Source of the DNA: Schistosoma mansoni
Taxonomy: Eukaryota; Platyhelminthes; Trematoda; Strigeidida; Schistosomatidae
Length of the DNA: 64,000 bases
Direction of reading: 5' to 3'
Assembly (NCBI RefSeq): GCF_000237925.1
Contig: NC_031495.1
Coordinates: 8,595,852 to 8,659,851 of the forward strand
In this document: one piece after another, positions 15,701 through 24,215 of the stretch
Position numbering within the stretch: position 1 is the stretch's first letter
How the letters are laid out: the number at the start of each line of letters is the position of its first letter
Position numbers and translations under genes: made by a program
The notes under the pieces: model-generated
What the model was told of the DNA's origin: nothing
The model's input: only the letters and a program-made list of their open reading frames with translations
Database searches by the model: none

Positions 15701-18139
15701 AAAAACAGCCACTAAGTTCAGTTAACAAATTTAGGGACTGTTATATGCTCTAGTTCGGAAAGTTTCACAGCAATATACTACAATTTATTTCTGTTACAAT
15801 TCAAAACATCCTAAAAGCTAATCATCAGTTAGTTCACTTCGTTATACATAAGATTACTGGCAGTTAATTGTGAGAAAATAGATACATAATCCAAGTTTCA
15901 CTTCTTAGATTTATTGACATTAGAATCATTCATACATCCTTCTTAATCAGCTTTGCTGTGTCCTGTTTTAGTTTCAATACTGCGGACTTATCGGTGTGTT
16001 CATCTGAAGAAGTATGTCAACTGGTTATGTAATGCTATTCTAGTTATCTCGTAAAAAATGCTCAGATAGTTTAAGAAATGTTTAACTGCATAGCTTACAT
16101 GACGGGCTGTTCTTAATTGAACAACCATTAAAATCCAGAAAGTACTGAATAGCTGTTTCATCCCAGTATGAGACTCATTAGACCCAGGGCTTTCAGATAA
16201 CACGACAATTATGTAACGGTTGAACCACTAGGTTGATATCCTTCGTCAATCTATGATGTTAATCGTATAATTTTCCGAAATTTCCACAAACTTCTTAGAT
16301 ATTAGAATCTTCATACCAAATCTTTTAAATTAAAGTTATTTCATCTACATAAATTTACACATAACATTGTGCATTCTTTTGCTGCTGAAGGTATTTGAGC
16401 AATCGTTGAAAGATGCCGAATCAGCATTCAATTTTCAGTGTGAAACCACTAAGCGTTGTTTACAAGAAAGTATAGACAAATTTGTAAGTTATACGCAGTC
16501 ATTTTAAAATTGTTGGTTATTATTAATGTTGTTATTATTACCATACATGAATGATTCTGAAATAGTTAAGAATTCTGCCTGCCATTGACAATTTCCTTGG
16601 AGTGAAGTTGTTGTAAACCGTGATAAGAAATAAACCATAACCGTAAGTCACATGTATTTGATTTGGACAGTTGTGAATATTATTCAAAATGTGTTACTTG
16701 TTACTACTGATAAAGTACCCCGCCTAACAATCTTGCTTCCTAATAATCATGCATTATTGCATCTGTGTACTATAATCCAGTTCAATGTGTAATATTATCC
16801 TCTGTTGAAATTTGAAAATCAGTTAGCCAGTCATACTTGTTTAATATATTATTCATATAGAATTTAGTAGTTAGAATTTGTTGCTCAAGATTATTCGTCG
16901 AATAAATTCTAAAGCAAAATGAAAAATCTACTACATCATAATGAAAAACAGGAGTTCATTTTTTTGCTGGAGCTCCGTTCTCTGAGTTGGATGGTTTAAT
17001 CGAGAAGTTTTTATCGTTCTTCTGAACAACATCATCTGCATAAACTTCAGGTAAGACTAAGGTATTTAGGTTTCTTCATATATGATTGGGATCTTGTCGT
17101 CGCCTTCATGAAAAATAACTAGCCGTCAAACGTTATGATGTATTTTCGCCTATATCAATGCACATGGGCAATAGCGGGCACATATTTGACCAAGAAAGTC
17201 TAGATATTTTGTAGAGGGAATACTAACAAGACCACAAAAGTTTCAGCATCTTAGCTCTCAGGTCAATCAACAATCAATAAAAACTTGGAAATCAAACCAA
17301 TTTATCAACTGATCAGAAAAAGATGGGCAACTAGGGGTTGAAAATCAGGTTAAATGGAGAAACGACCAAAATAAATATGCGGACAACGACAGGTTAAAGG
17401 TCAATGATGACCGGTCAAAATCAAGGTCAAGAGGACAAGCTACCAGTCCCATGGGGAGAATTCCGAATATCTCACTTCTATTTGAAGTTCTTGCCGATGA
17501 TGACTTTCAGAAGAACAACAGAGGCTTCACAATTAAACAATCCAGCTCGAATAACGAAACCCCACCAGAAATCATTCATCTGAACTATAAATCTTTTCCA
17601 CCACCCCAGAATTCATTTCAAATCCTCTAACTTTGAATAACGAAAACCCCTAAGGCATTGTTTTTTTGAGCTAGTGTTTCGAAATAAGCTTGCATAACAC
17701 ATTTATTTATTGTCTGAGTTACGTAAAGCACGATTGACGCTTTAACAAAAGTCAATTTGATCATAGAAGACAATTCAAGTATTCTGTGTATTGAATCCAA
17801 TAAAATTATTACAAATATCTGGGTATTGGTTTTCCCTTTTTTCATCTGATTAGTTGTTTTTTCTACCCCCAAAGTAGTTTTAACATTGTTAGCCTACTTT
17901 ATTGGATACATTTTCGAACAAAATTATTTTACTGATAATCAGCTCTATAAAAACATAACTATTTAGTTAATTTTTTTCCTTATTTATTGGAAAACAATAC
18001 TACTCACACTACTACTACTACTACTATTTACAATAACTAGGACTCACAAAAAGAAGAGCTAAGAAAACTTTTAAAAGCTCAATCGGAACACTTTAAAGCA
18101 TGTTCAGATGCGGTAGAATCGGCATTACGTGCGATCTAA
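3760..18139 (+). CDS. SH3GLB-like: endophilin-B-like BAR-domain protein (7 exons)
   Basis: Exons are 3760-3816, 3857-3998, 7341-7466, 12236-12378, 14509-14595, 16391-16483 and 18041-18139. All introns are GT-AG and the phases agree (0, 1, 1, 0, 0, 0), giving about 249 residues. Family signatures in order: a short N-terminal amphipathic segment (MDAKKIQ..FFGRFSQ) that in endophilins inserts into membrane; a VEEAFG block matching the family's TEEKLG; QPNPALRIEDL matching QPNPNARIEEF of endophilin-B; a block like YGxALxKCxxxQxxIGxxxRxL; and LENARLDLDRIKTSKKRAK, close to the LQNKRLDLDAAKTRLKKAK block of SH3GLB1. Endophilin-B proteins form curved dimers that sense and bend membranes in autophagy and at mitochondria and Golgi; that function is inferred from the family. 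The start codon has G at -3 and +4. Oddity: family members run about 365-395 residues and end in an SH3 domain, but this frame stops after the BAR part. Endophilin-A is the less likely alternative. The family call is firm; the C-terminus is not. Confidence 0.88.
3817..3856 (+). other. 40-nt first intron (micro-intron)
   Basis: The intron begins GTTCAAAG and ends GATGATAG, 40 bases in all. Removing it joins the N-terminal segment (..GRFSQ) to IVEEAFG, giving the order expected of endophilins. Unspliced, the frame meets stops. Very short introns near the 5' end are a known habit of schistosome genes, where intron length grows toward the 3' end; the next introns here are 3342 and 4769 bases. Confidence 0.75.
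3999..7340 (+). other. intron 2 of the BAR gene
   Basis: 3342 bases of AT-rich intron. Apart from the palindrome at 4423-4512 I see no mobile element or exon-like block. Short frames at 4089-4331, 5042-5230 and 5891-6173 have no family resemblance and no splice context. Confidence 0.6.
4423..4512. repeat. near-perfect 90-base palindrome (MITE-like hairpin)
   Basis: The 28-base arms 4423-4450 and 4485-4512 are exact inverted copies (outer ends TAAATAAATTAA / TTAATTTATTTA, inner ends GTAACATCC / GGATGTTAC). Most of the 34-base centre also pairs (ACGAGT..ACTCAT around AGAAAATCTAGTTTTC). A 14-base direct repeat (CTATAGATCTTTAA) lies at 4412-4425 and 4574-4587. The shape suits a tiny foldback or MITE-class DNA element or a palindrome made by replication template switching; no transposase is present. 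Confidence 0.75.
7866..9985 (-). mobile_element. RTE-clade non-LTR retrotransposon, internally deleted
   Basis: Read on the minus strand from about 9985 down. A 5' coding part gives way to an apurinic-type endonuclease (9253-8820) with SKTRIQDPSVVIYLTSP, FVVSAYAPT-like and GDFNA motifs. The copy then jumps at about 8800 to the C-terminal part of the reverse transcriptase (PSKCKLLLQDWPAS.., NFTYL, ISARIRLAF) and ends with the RTE tail domain at 8526-8128 (DHTCLRNIARTCWDHRVSS, LRLRWLGHVLRKSEHRLPR). The RT catalytic domain between endonuclease and C-terminus is missing, so this copy is dead. The 3' untranslated part 7866-8127 ends in a short (GACT)n tail typical of RTE. It sits in intron 3 of the BAR gene, antisense to it. 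It resembles schistosome SR2/Perere-type RTEs by memory; the family name was not checked. Confidence 0.85.
9986..12235 (+). other. remainder of intron 3
   Basis: AT-rich intron sequence. The only recognisable repeat is a decayed hammerhead-SINE at 11358-11520. An (AT)n run at 12189-12209 lies just before exon 4's polypyrimidine tract. Confidence 0.5.
11358..11520 (-). mobile_element. family B hammerhead-SINE, old copy
   Basis: Left end GACAACCATTGAAAACCTG and CAACGGCTGTTTCGG match the minus-strand 3' end of family B. Then come CAGCAGTGCACATCCA, a B-box-like AGGAATCGAATTTAT and an A-box-like TAGACCACTGAGC. Order and spacing match the family but the ribozyme core is gone. It lies in intron 3. 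Confidence 0.65.
12379..14098 (+). other. intron 4, first part
   Basis: The donor AAA|GTAACT is followed by an AT-rich intron with no recognisable repeat until the Penelope-like fragment. The minus-strand frame at 13808-14062 has no clear family match, though it could be decayed flank of that element. Confidence 0.5.
14099..14440 (-). mobile_element. Penelope-like element, reverse-transcriptase fragment
   Basis: The minus-strand frame 14377-14102 carries LLKRYIDDTLLICDENGD, the catalytic DD motif in the Penelope style, followed by NQSIEFTLGLEMNLEFHFFDFLLRK-type residues that match the family's region after the active site. A second frame upstream (to about 14440) shows a NLPLNPLLE stretch like the family's SPLGPLLA block. 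The fragment is short and broken. It ends roughly 70-100 bases before the acceptor of exon 5, antisense to the gene. Confidence 0.75.
14596..15214 (+). repeat. intron 5 start, with a repeat shared with 48690-48870
   Basis: The donor is CAACAT|GTAAGG. At 14935-15110 a sequence with GGCATTTCA..GATTAGTGATACATACTACTTATAT and GTAGCATACACCACAA is shared with 48690-48870 and, more weakly, with 58290-58350. No coding match. At 58330 the same motif runs straight into a tRNA-like head, so it may be a SINE 3' module that replaces the ribozyme. Confidence 0.5.
15215..15560 (+). mobile_element. long family B-like tRNA SINE, old copy
   Basis: A 5' region (GTGAGTAACTTCGAGAAACG.., CTGGAGTTCTGGTGAGA) matches the long 5' part of copies at 42350-42812 and 56851-57205. 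A tRNA-like head (GGTTGAGCGATCACCGCGG.., GGTTCGATCCCTTG B box) follows, and then a decayed ribozyme region (CTGAAGAATTCC..GGGGCGAAAC) and the 3' end ATGGTTGTTTAGCTAGGATC. Sense orientation, in intron 5. Confidence 0.65.
16105..16245 (-). mobile_element. family B-like SINE remnant
   Basis: AACAACCATTAAAATCCAG, GCTGTTTCATCCCAGTATGAGAC and a tRNA-like head remnant (ACGGTTGAACCACTAGGTTG) are in the minus-strand order of family B. The ribozyme core is degenerate. It lies about 150 bases before exon 6. Confidence 0.55.
16965..17590. repeat. unclassified dispersed repeat with internal inverted ends
   Basis: CTCTGAGTTGGATGGTTTAA at 16980-17000 recurs at the window's right edge (63965-64000). Two imperfect inverted segments, 17019-17055 (CGTTCTTCTGAACAACATCA) and 17484-17520 (TGATGACTTTCAGAAGAACA), face each other about 430 bases apart. 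The interior has no open frame. It may be a non-autonomous retroelement or an LTR-class remnant; I cannot assign it. It sits in intron 6. Confidence 0.5.
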
Positions 18140-18174
18140 AAAAATCCGGGAACTCAGACTAATTCAAAAAGAAG
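18041..18174 (+). other. exon 7 full extent, in-frame stop before a consensus splice donor
   Basis: The acceptor is CAATAACTAG at 18040. The frame reads DSQKEELRKLLKAQSEHF..ALRAI and stops at TAA 18137-18139. Beyond the stop the same frame stays open as KNPGTQTNSKRR and ends at AAGAAG|GTAAGG (donor at 18175), a textbook donor in phase 2. Either the stop is real and a 3'UTR intron follows, with the stop only 35 nt before the junction and so too close to trigger decay, or the stop is an allele or assembly error in a CAAAAAA-like stretch. An AATAAA at 18278-18283 would also allow the message to end inside the following sequence. Confidence 0.6.
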
Positions 18175-19642
18175 GTAAGGTTTTATTACCAATTTACATT
18201 TGTATAATACACACACATATCATTGTATATAATGCCCCCTAAACGATTGCTTTCTCTGAAGATATTTTTTTAATGCAAATAAATTGCCTATGTTGGTTTT
18301 CAGTAGTATATCGTTGTTTATTTTCCTTTTGTATGCAAAAATGTGTCAGTCAGTGTATGTTATTGAAAACTAGATGACAATAGAACCATATTTCATAGAT
18401 CACATCAATTGATTCTACGTAAATTTTAGTCGTCTATATGATAAAGGTCATTTATGCAATTTTATGAAAGTCATTTTAAAGTTCACCTTAACTTGATTGT
18501 ACTTTTTTTCTATTTTTCATTTCATTGCATTCATTACTTATTATTCAAACACTTTTTACTGATACCATTTCTGTAGAAAACTTCCATGTTTACTGTGTTT
18601 AAACTTCTGATACAAAATAGTTTACATATTTGTATTTATTATTATGTAACTTTTAAGGAAGTAAACGTTTTTTGACTATTCGTAAGTAACACATAGAGTT
18701 GGCTAGTTAGTCATAAACAAAATAAACACAAGTGCGGAATATCCGAAGTTTCTTTAATTAGCATCAGAACAGAACAAGAAATTTATCAAGATGAAAATCA
18801 AGAAGCTTGAATTATTTTTGTTCATACTATAAATAATCAATGTGACCTAATAATGTTTGTACATAACAAAGATGTGAGTCAGTAATTCGTATTTTCAGCT
18901 TGTTGAATATAACCCAATACGTACGATCTGGTTGACGGAGAGACTTTTTTCGGTTAGCGATTAAAATAGTCTTGGAAGTTGAAACTGAACTATGGTAGGG
19001 GGGTTATCGTAGGTACAGAACTGTAGTTGAGACTATAATTTATTGATGAACCAATTAAATTTAGGATAACAGGTCTTGGATTTCGACGCAAAAGTCATTC
19101 ACTCATTTGGCTATATACCATTGTGGTATTATAGCTGATGCTTGTTCGTGATGAAAACATTAAGTCTAATTCCTAACCCTAAAGTTCAACTGTAAATTCT
19201 CATTCCTTGCACTAATATATAACCCTTATTTAACTATAGTAGGTAGGTGGACATTCCAATATCATTTTAGCTTTGCTAAAGGGTCGTCTATAAATTATAG
19301 CCACCGAACTATAAAATAGGAGTTCCTCGTCAATAATCATAGGCCAAACAAAGTCAAGAATATACAACCCAACTGATGTGTACATATGCTAATTATTTTA
19401 ACTACATTTGTCATTAATTTTTGAGGTTTGATCACTTCTAGTCTCGTGGTTTTTCATTTGTATACCTCCATTATACTGAGAATCCAAACAAACCCAATAT
19501 ACATCGATATGCTTCGTTGAAAATGATTCTTCAAATCAGTTGTAATAGTAATTTAAATGCTGTTTGTTTTCCCGGTTGCTTTTGTTTGTTCAAATAAAAG
19601 CTCAATTTTTAATCCTGGTAAAAAAACAATAAATTATTAGAA
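18175..19642 (+). other. sequence after exon 7, no feature seen
   Basis: AT-rich, no recognisable repeat or coding block. An AATAAA at 18278-18283 is the nearest candidate polyadenylation signal after the stop in exon 7. Confidence 0.45.
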
Positions 19643-19960
19643 TTGAGATCATGAGTCAATTGAAGCTAGACCACCATGGAAAACCTGGAAGCACTGGACG
19701 GTCGTTTCGTCATAGTTAGATATTAACACCGTTGCATGCCGGCTCAGTGGTCTCTCGATTAAGTGCTCTGGCGCAAGACTGGTGGGTCCTGGGTTCGGAT
19801 CTCGCGAGGTGGGATCGTGGATGCGCACTGCTGAGGAGTCCCCTAATAGGACGAAACGGCCGTCCAGTACTTCCAGGTTTTCCATGGTGGTCTAGCTTTG
19901 ATTGACTCATGATCTCAACTCAATAAAATTACTAAAATCTCCACAATACCCCTTCTGATA
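19643..19960 (+). mobile_element. family B hammerhead-SINE with inverted ends
   Basis: Left arm 19643-19711 is the inverted copy of the 3' end (TTGAGATCATGAGTCAATTG ..CCACCATGGAAAACCTGG). A tRNA-like head follows at 19735-19812, with A box GTGGTCTCTCGATTAAG and B box GGGTTCGGATCTCG. Then come a hammerhead (19825-19870) and the 3' end (CCATGGTGGTCTAGC..TTGACTCATGATCTCAAC) closing at CTTCTGATA. The element is a tRNA SINE whose two ends can fold on each other over about 70 bases. Confidence 0.85.
19825..19870 (+). ncRNA. hammerhead ribozyme, type I (family B), core intact
   Basis: Core CTGAGGAG at 19831 and GAAAC at 19853. Stem II is GTCC/GGAC with a 7-base loop, stem III is the loop-free ACGG/CCGT, and the cleavage site is GTC at 19862-19864. 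Stem I is GCACTG with CAGTAC, one mismatch. All conserved core residues are present, so self-cleavage is plausible. Confidence 0.8.
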
Positions 19961-20152
19961 AATTATTAGGACTTTGAGATAGATCTTCATAATTAAATCA
20001 TTTATGCTACAGAACAAGTGAATTTACACTATTATATATATATATTGCCTGATAGATAGGAAACATTTCTCATGTCCATTCAAATCTCAACTGTATATCT
20101 TCAAACATTTAACTTTTTTTGTATAACCTTTTCTATTTAATTCTAATTACAG

Positions 20153-20183
20153 AGTGAAAACGCTGAGGATCCTCTATTCATAA
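20153..20183 (+). other. possible last exon of the BAR gene (tail after exon 7 donor)
   Basis: A good acceptor (TTCTAATTACAG) ends at 20152 and the following bases continue the phase-2 frame from 18174 as RVKTLRILYS before TAA at 20181-20183. An (AAT)n run follows at once, and an AATAAA lies at 20404-20409. If exon 7's TAA is real, this exon is 3' untranslated. It has no SH3 similarity. The placement rests only on splice-site quality and frame. Confidence 0.35.
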
Positions 20184-20763
20184 TAATAATAATAATAATA
20201 ATAGTAAAACGAATGAATTTCTGATAATATTCTTCAACATTTACATCATTTTATCATTTCGTATTTACAAGCTACTTACATTTCTACTTAAATATCTGTG
20301 ATACATTTAGAAATTTTTTTTTTGAATGTTACTTTTTCATACATTTTTTTCCTTAACAATTACTTTTGTTGTTTCATACGTATAAAAAGAAAAAAAAAGG
20401 AAGAATAAATGTCGATTTCTTTCGCATCTTCTTGTCATATATTGCTTTGCAGGAGGAACTCATTTATTATTTTTATAGCAAATAACCTCACGCGAAATTC
20501 TACTTCACTGATTGTTTCCTTCTGTGGTCGAAGAATTTTTTTCCGGTAAAAACTGAGCTGAACCACTGAGTCAATGACGAGGATGCTAATCGTCTTAGAG
20601 TCACAATGGATTTAACAAAATAGGGTTGGGAACTAATTCTGGGAATCAAGATAAGGAGTGTTGATTAAAGTTTTTCTTAAGGACCAACATCAGCTATCAT
20701 AAAGTGATTCTAACATGTATATACCTTATTCTTGGCGTAAACAGTAATTTTAAAAATTATTTT
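20184..20763. other. 3' flank of the BAR gene
   Basis: (AAT)n microsatellite at 20181-20203, T- and A-rich runs, and an AATAAA at 20404-20409 in an A-rich context. No coding block. Confidence 0.45.
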
Positions 20764-20970
20764 AAGCAACGATACGTAGCGGCTGTCGATGGAATCCAGG
20801 ACCTGCGTTGCATTTCATTTGGCACTCGTCAGCTGGATATGCCTGCATCCCATAGTTGGTGTACACTCCGGGACTGGAACCTAGTACCATTCGCTTCACA
20901 CGGCATTGGGTTGTGTACTTTGCAATTATGTCCAGATAGATACTGGCTCGTGCCATTAGGTTTAGTTTAA
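20764..20970 (-). mobile_element. Sm-alpha (family A) hammerhead-SINE, decayed
   Basis: Minus strand. The 3' end (GGAATCCAGGACCTGCG), CTCGTCAGCTGGATATGCCTG (antisense ribozyme 5' half and stem I), and a tRNA-like B box (GGGACTGGAACC) all match Sm-alpha. The GAAA part of the ribozyme has changed (reads GCAAC in sense), so it is probably inactive. It lies head-to-head with the plus-strand copy that follows. Confidence 0.75.
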
Positions 20971-21300
20971 TTCATTTGCATTCGTTTTTTGAATCTTCCT
21001 ATTGATGTTTAGGACTGTAACTCATCAGTCTGCTTCTGGCTGACGTCATGGCGTTTGAAGCGAACTATAGTAGTTTGGGGTCCTGGAGTAAACACCAACT
21101 CTAGAGTTCAAGTAAATCCTACTGAAAAGTCCCGAATAGGACGGAATGAGCATACTGGATTCCACTGATAGGCACCATCTGTCTCTACCTATTATGGTAA
21201 TATCGAGTCAGTCCGCATACGATGCACATATGCCGAAAGATACTCATCAGTTACGGTCCAAAACATCAATGGGAAGATTTAAAGAACCAGTACAAACGAA
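20971..21300 (+). mobile_element. Sm-alpha (family A) unit bounded by inverted repeats
   Basis: Left arm 20981-21033 (TTTTTTGAATCTTCCTATTG..TTTAGGACTGTAACT) is mirrored at 21239-21300 (AGTTACGGTCC..CATCAATGGGAAGATT). Between them are the tRNA-derived head (GGCGTTTGAAGCGAAC), a decayed ribozyme (AAGTCCCGAATAGGACGGAA) and CTGGATTCCACTG. A SINE core inside 50-60-base inverted ends. Confidence 0.7.
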
Positions 21301-21852
21301 TTATCTCATAAATCATTTCTGTCTCCTGATTGACTTTATGGATTATGTTCTCAAAGCTATTCAGCGGCAAAAGTCAGCTAAGTTGGCCTTACTTCAAATA
21401 AATATACTAATCGTGAATTTTCAAAAAGCTATAGTATCGACTTAATAAATAAGTCGATTTTTTTGTTTTGTTGTGGTCAGCTATCGCTTAACACTACTTG
21501 TTGAGTTGACTGATTTTTTTAATCAAGTAAATGGTCATCTCATTACTTGTACCATAAAGTGATCAATTTCACAAATTAACGATATCTTTCAAAAAAGAAC
21601 TGACCCACTACACACTTTATTATTAACTTTTAATTTGTTTGACACATTTTGAAAATATTTCTCACGATACAATGATAGCTTTTGATGGAAACAGTATAAA
21701 CTATAATGGAGGTTTGACAAAAACCTAGTGAAGGGTTGTAAGAGGAAGAGCGATTTGATTCCTTCTAGAAATTTCGGTGGTGGAACGTTATCTCATTTCA
21801 GAGTGAAAGTTTAAGAATCAGATTAGCATCAGATTAGCCATTTTAGTTATAA

Positions 21853-22360
21853 TAAGCTCCCAAGTGCCCTAGTACGACCGAGGGTTGGGAGATTTCGCCC
21901 TCATATGGCTACGCGTATATGGCCACTCCCACGGAAGTCCTAATCGCTCACTTCTCATCACAGAGATGTTGTTTACGAAATTAAGTGAACGAAAGCTGAT
22001 CTCTGGTGCCTAAACACGTTTGGTAGGTACGAAAGAGCTATCTAGAGGAGATGTAAAATCCTTGTTCGAAACCAGTAGTGCATATGAGCTCCAGAATTCT
22101 GAAAGAAAAAGTAGTGTATCAATCTATTTCTAGTCACTGGCTACCATGCGATCTCATCTAACGTTGTTCCACTGCCCTGTGGATAAGTCCTCCGGGTCAA
22201 AGGCTTGCAAAGCGATCCTCTAGGAAAACCAACTCCTTCGGTCTGCGAGCTGGGTAGTATCCCATCCTGCACACAAATTGCATGATAACTGCTTTGTGTG
22301 GCGCATAAATATTTTGGCACCCTTTTGCGCCGACGTTTATGCTTAAATCAATAAATAGAA
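21853..22360 (+). mobile_element. family D retroposon, copy 1
   Basis: About 510 bases, starting at AAGCTCCCAAGTGCCCTAGTACG and ending ..GTTTATGCTTAAATCAATAAA. The same unit recurs at 33352-33892 and 58850-59371, all in plus orientation and all with an A-rich short-repeat tail. No convincing protein on either strand. It fits a LINE-mobilised SINE or the 3' end of a non-LTR element. Confidence 0.7.
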
Positions 22361-22744
22361 AAGTCAGGGTCTTATAAGTTTTACTGGGCTCAGTTTAAAA
22401 TCAATTATTGTTTTTTTGAAATTGAGAATAGTTTCTGAATTATGATGCTTAAGCATGAAGTCATTTGACTTAGAAGCGATTTCTACAAACTACCTTTAAG
22501 AAAATAAGCAATTTAGTTATTTCGGTGGTCTTTCACCAACAGGCTGTGATATTGACTACTGTCTGTAGTCCACATCTCATGTAGATAAGTTAACAAAATG
22601 ACTATAAAAGGGGAAATCATTCATCTTATCTTCATTTCTTCAACGTCATAGGTTTACTTAGAATGAAAGTTTTGGCTTTTTGTTAACCATGAAATCGAAT
22701 TAAAAGTTATTTAAACATTTATCAGAAAATTCCAAAAATAATGG

Positions 22745-23075
22745 CCAGCATTGGTCGTACGAAACAGATGAAATGTGGTTTGCATGGAAATTCAGGGTGC
22801 ACACCTCGTCTCATCTTGGATTCGTCAGCCATATGTGCCTGGATTCCAGAGTTGATGTTTATCCAAGCGTTCAATCCATGTAACTTTCACTTCAAATAGC
22901 AATGTCAAAATTGAGTTAATATATCAACGGATGTAACGCACTTTCTAGATTCCACTGCTAGTCACTTTCCATTCATTCACTATAAACTTGTGTCATAATA
23001 GCTAAATCGGGGCAATTCTCACAGAATGCACATATACCAACTAAGAATAATCAAAATCTCAAGAATAGGATAATC
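22745..23075 (-). mobile_element. Sm-alpha-like remnants
   Basis: CTTGGATTCGTCAGCCATATGTGCCTGGATTCCAGAGTTGATG (in pieces) resembles the antisense ribozyme/stem I part of Sm-alpha. TAGATTCCACTGCTAGTCAC and GGCAATTCTCACAGAATGCA are matching 3' and 5' module pieces. Heavily decayed and rearranged. Confidence 0.5.
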
Positions 23076-23454
23076 TAAACCATTACAAATCAGATGAGAT
23101 CAGTATTAATGTTTCAATAGAAAAGACCAGTCATCTTTTCATTCATAAAAGCCTAATAAATCTTTTATGTCATATTTTTGCTCTAACAAGAACCATTTTT
23201 AATTATTACATTGGATCGATTAATACTTCTATAGTGTATTTTTCTATTCTCAATTAAATATACAATCAAACTATTTTAGTCTCATTTCAAAATTTATTGA
23301 TCACTGGGAGGTGATAAATGTCATGTGTGTCATGTTTTTCGTAGTGCATATCGAATGCTATCGACCAAGTTGCAATTTAGCCACTAGTCTAGGTGATCCG
23401 ACAATGCGTGCACTATGTTGAAATAGGATGGTGGTTGGAGGGGGTCAACAGGAG

Positions 23455-23499
23455 ACCCTGGACCCAAGTTTCGTGCTACTTGGCACTCGTCAGCAGGGT
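23455..23499 (-). ncRNA. hammerhead ribozyme, type I (family C), intact
   Basis: In sense: stem I ACCCTG/CAGGGT (6 of 6 pairs), core CTGACGA, stem II GTGC/GCAC with loop CAAGTA, GAAA, loop-free stem III ACTT/GGGT (two G-U pairs), and cleavage site GTC. Every conserved core base is present. It differs from Sm-alpha by compensated changes in stems I and II, which argues that the fold itself has been maintained. Confidence 0.85.
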
Positions 23500-23525
23500 G
23501 TACCTGTAATCTTAAGGGAACTGGT

Positions 23526-23600
23526 GCTCCCTGACGGATTCGATCTCATGTCACTCAGCTTCATAGTCAGAGACCTTACCACTGAGCTATCCTGGCCGCG
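23526..23600 (-). other. tRNA-like head of the family C SINE
   Basis: Minus strand reads GGCCAGGATAGCTCAGTGGT then AAGG and, about 40 bases on, GAGATCGAATCCGTCAGG. This is an A-box/B-box pair with tRNA spacing; the A box is nearly canonical. The arms do not form a full cloverleaf by eye, so it is an RNA polymerase III promoter relic and not a tRNA gene. Confidence 0.7.
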
Positions 23601-23762
23601 ACAGACCTCCTGTAGGACTAAGATGTAATCACAATTGATTGATCACTGTGTGGTGATCAATGTCAAGTCCTTCTTAGTGCAGATCGAATGCTATCGATCA
23701 AGTTGCAATGTGACCACTAGTCTAGGTGACTCGACACTGCGTGCACTATTTTGATATAAGAT

Positions 23763-24109
23763 AATTTAGTTTCATTTCGTTTACATGTAAGTTCAATAAA
23801 ACTTTATGAAATAATAATATTAAATAATGTTGATTAGAATAAATCTTAAAGCACTTTTAATGAATTTCTATCATGTGTTGACTGAATCACTTATAATATT
23901 GACACATAATGGTAGGTGAATTCTAGAAGAAAAAGAAGAAGAATGAGATTGTTATGTTTTTAATCAATTATCAACCATTTTATGGATTTCTATGTTTATA
24001 TGTATCCGTAAAAAAGATCAAAGGTGTTTAAATTGAATTCACATCACTATGGATCAAGAAACAGAGAAAAAAAAAGTTTATTTGAACAGAATAAGTTAGC
24101 TAAATAAGT
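23763..24109. other. AT-rich spacer
   Basis: No gene or recognised repeat; contains a GAAGAAGAAGAATGAGA purine run near 23926-23947. Confidence 0.4.
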
Positions 24110-24215
24110 TGAGTCCCACAATAGGACGAAATGGCCGTCCAGTGCTTTCAGATTTTCCCTGGTGGTCTAGCTTCAATTGACTTACGCTTTCAACTATGAA
24201 AATAAGTTCCTTACA
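24110..24215 (+). mobile_element. family B SINE 3' fragment
   Basis: Begins inside the ribozyme (GAGTCCCACAATAGGACGAAA) and continues through GGCCGTCCAGTGC to the family 3' end (CTGGTGGTCTAGCTTCAATT). The 5' head and stem I are missing: a 5'-truncated copy. Confidence 0.75.

Larger units (their letters stand above)
23297..23762 (-). mobile_element. family C hammerhead-SINE between direct repeats
   Basis: A core at about 23428-23637 lies between two same-orientation repeats, 23297-23427 and 23638-23762, which share blocks such as TCGAATGCTATCGA and CCACTAGTCTAGGTGA. Minus-strand order in the core: tRNA-Ala-like head (TAGCTCAGTGGTAAGG A box, GATCGAATCC B box; 23526-23600), then a hammerhead (23455-23499). 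The repeat-core-repeat layout is what about one and a half tandem units would leave. A decayed relative is at 49560-49830. Confidence 0.8.

Noticed and set aside
19735-19812. tRNA gene (A and B boxes present)
   Set aside because: Arms do not form a cloverleaf and the same segment recurs as a SINE head in many copies.
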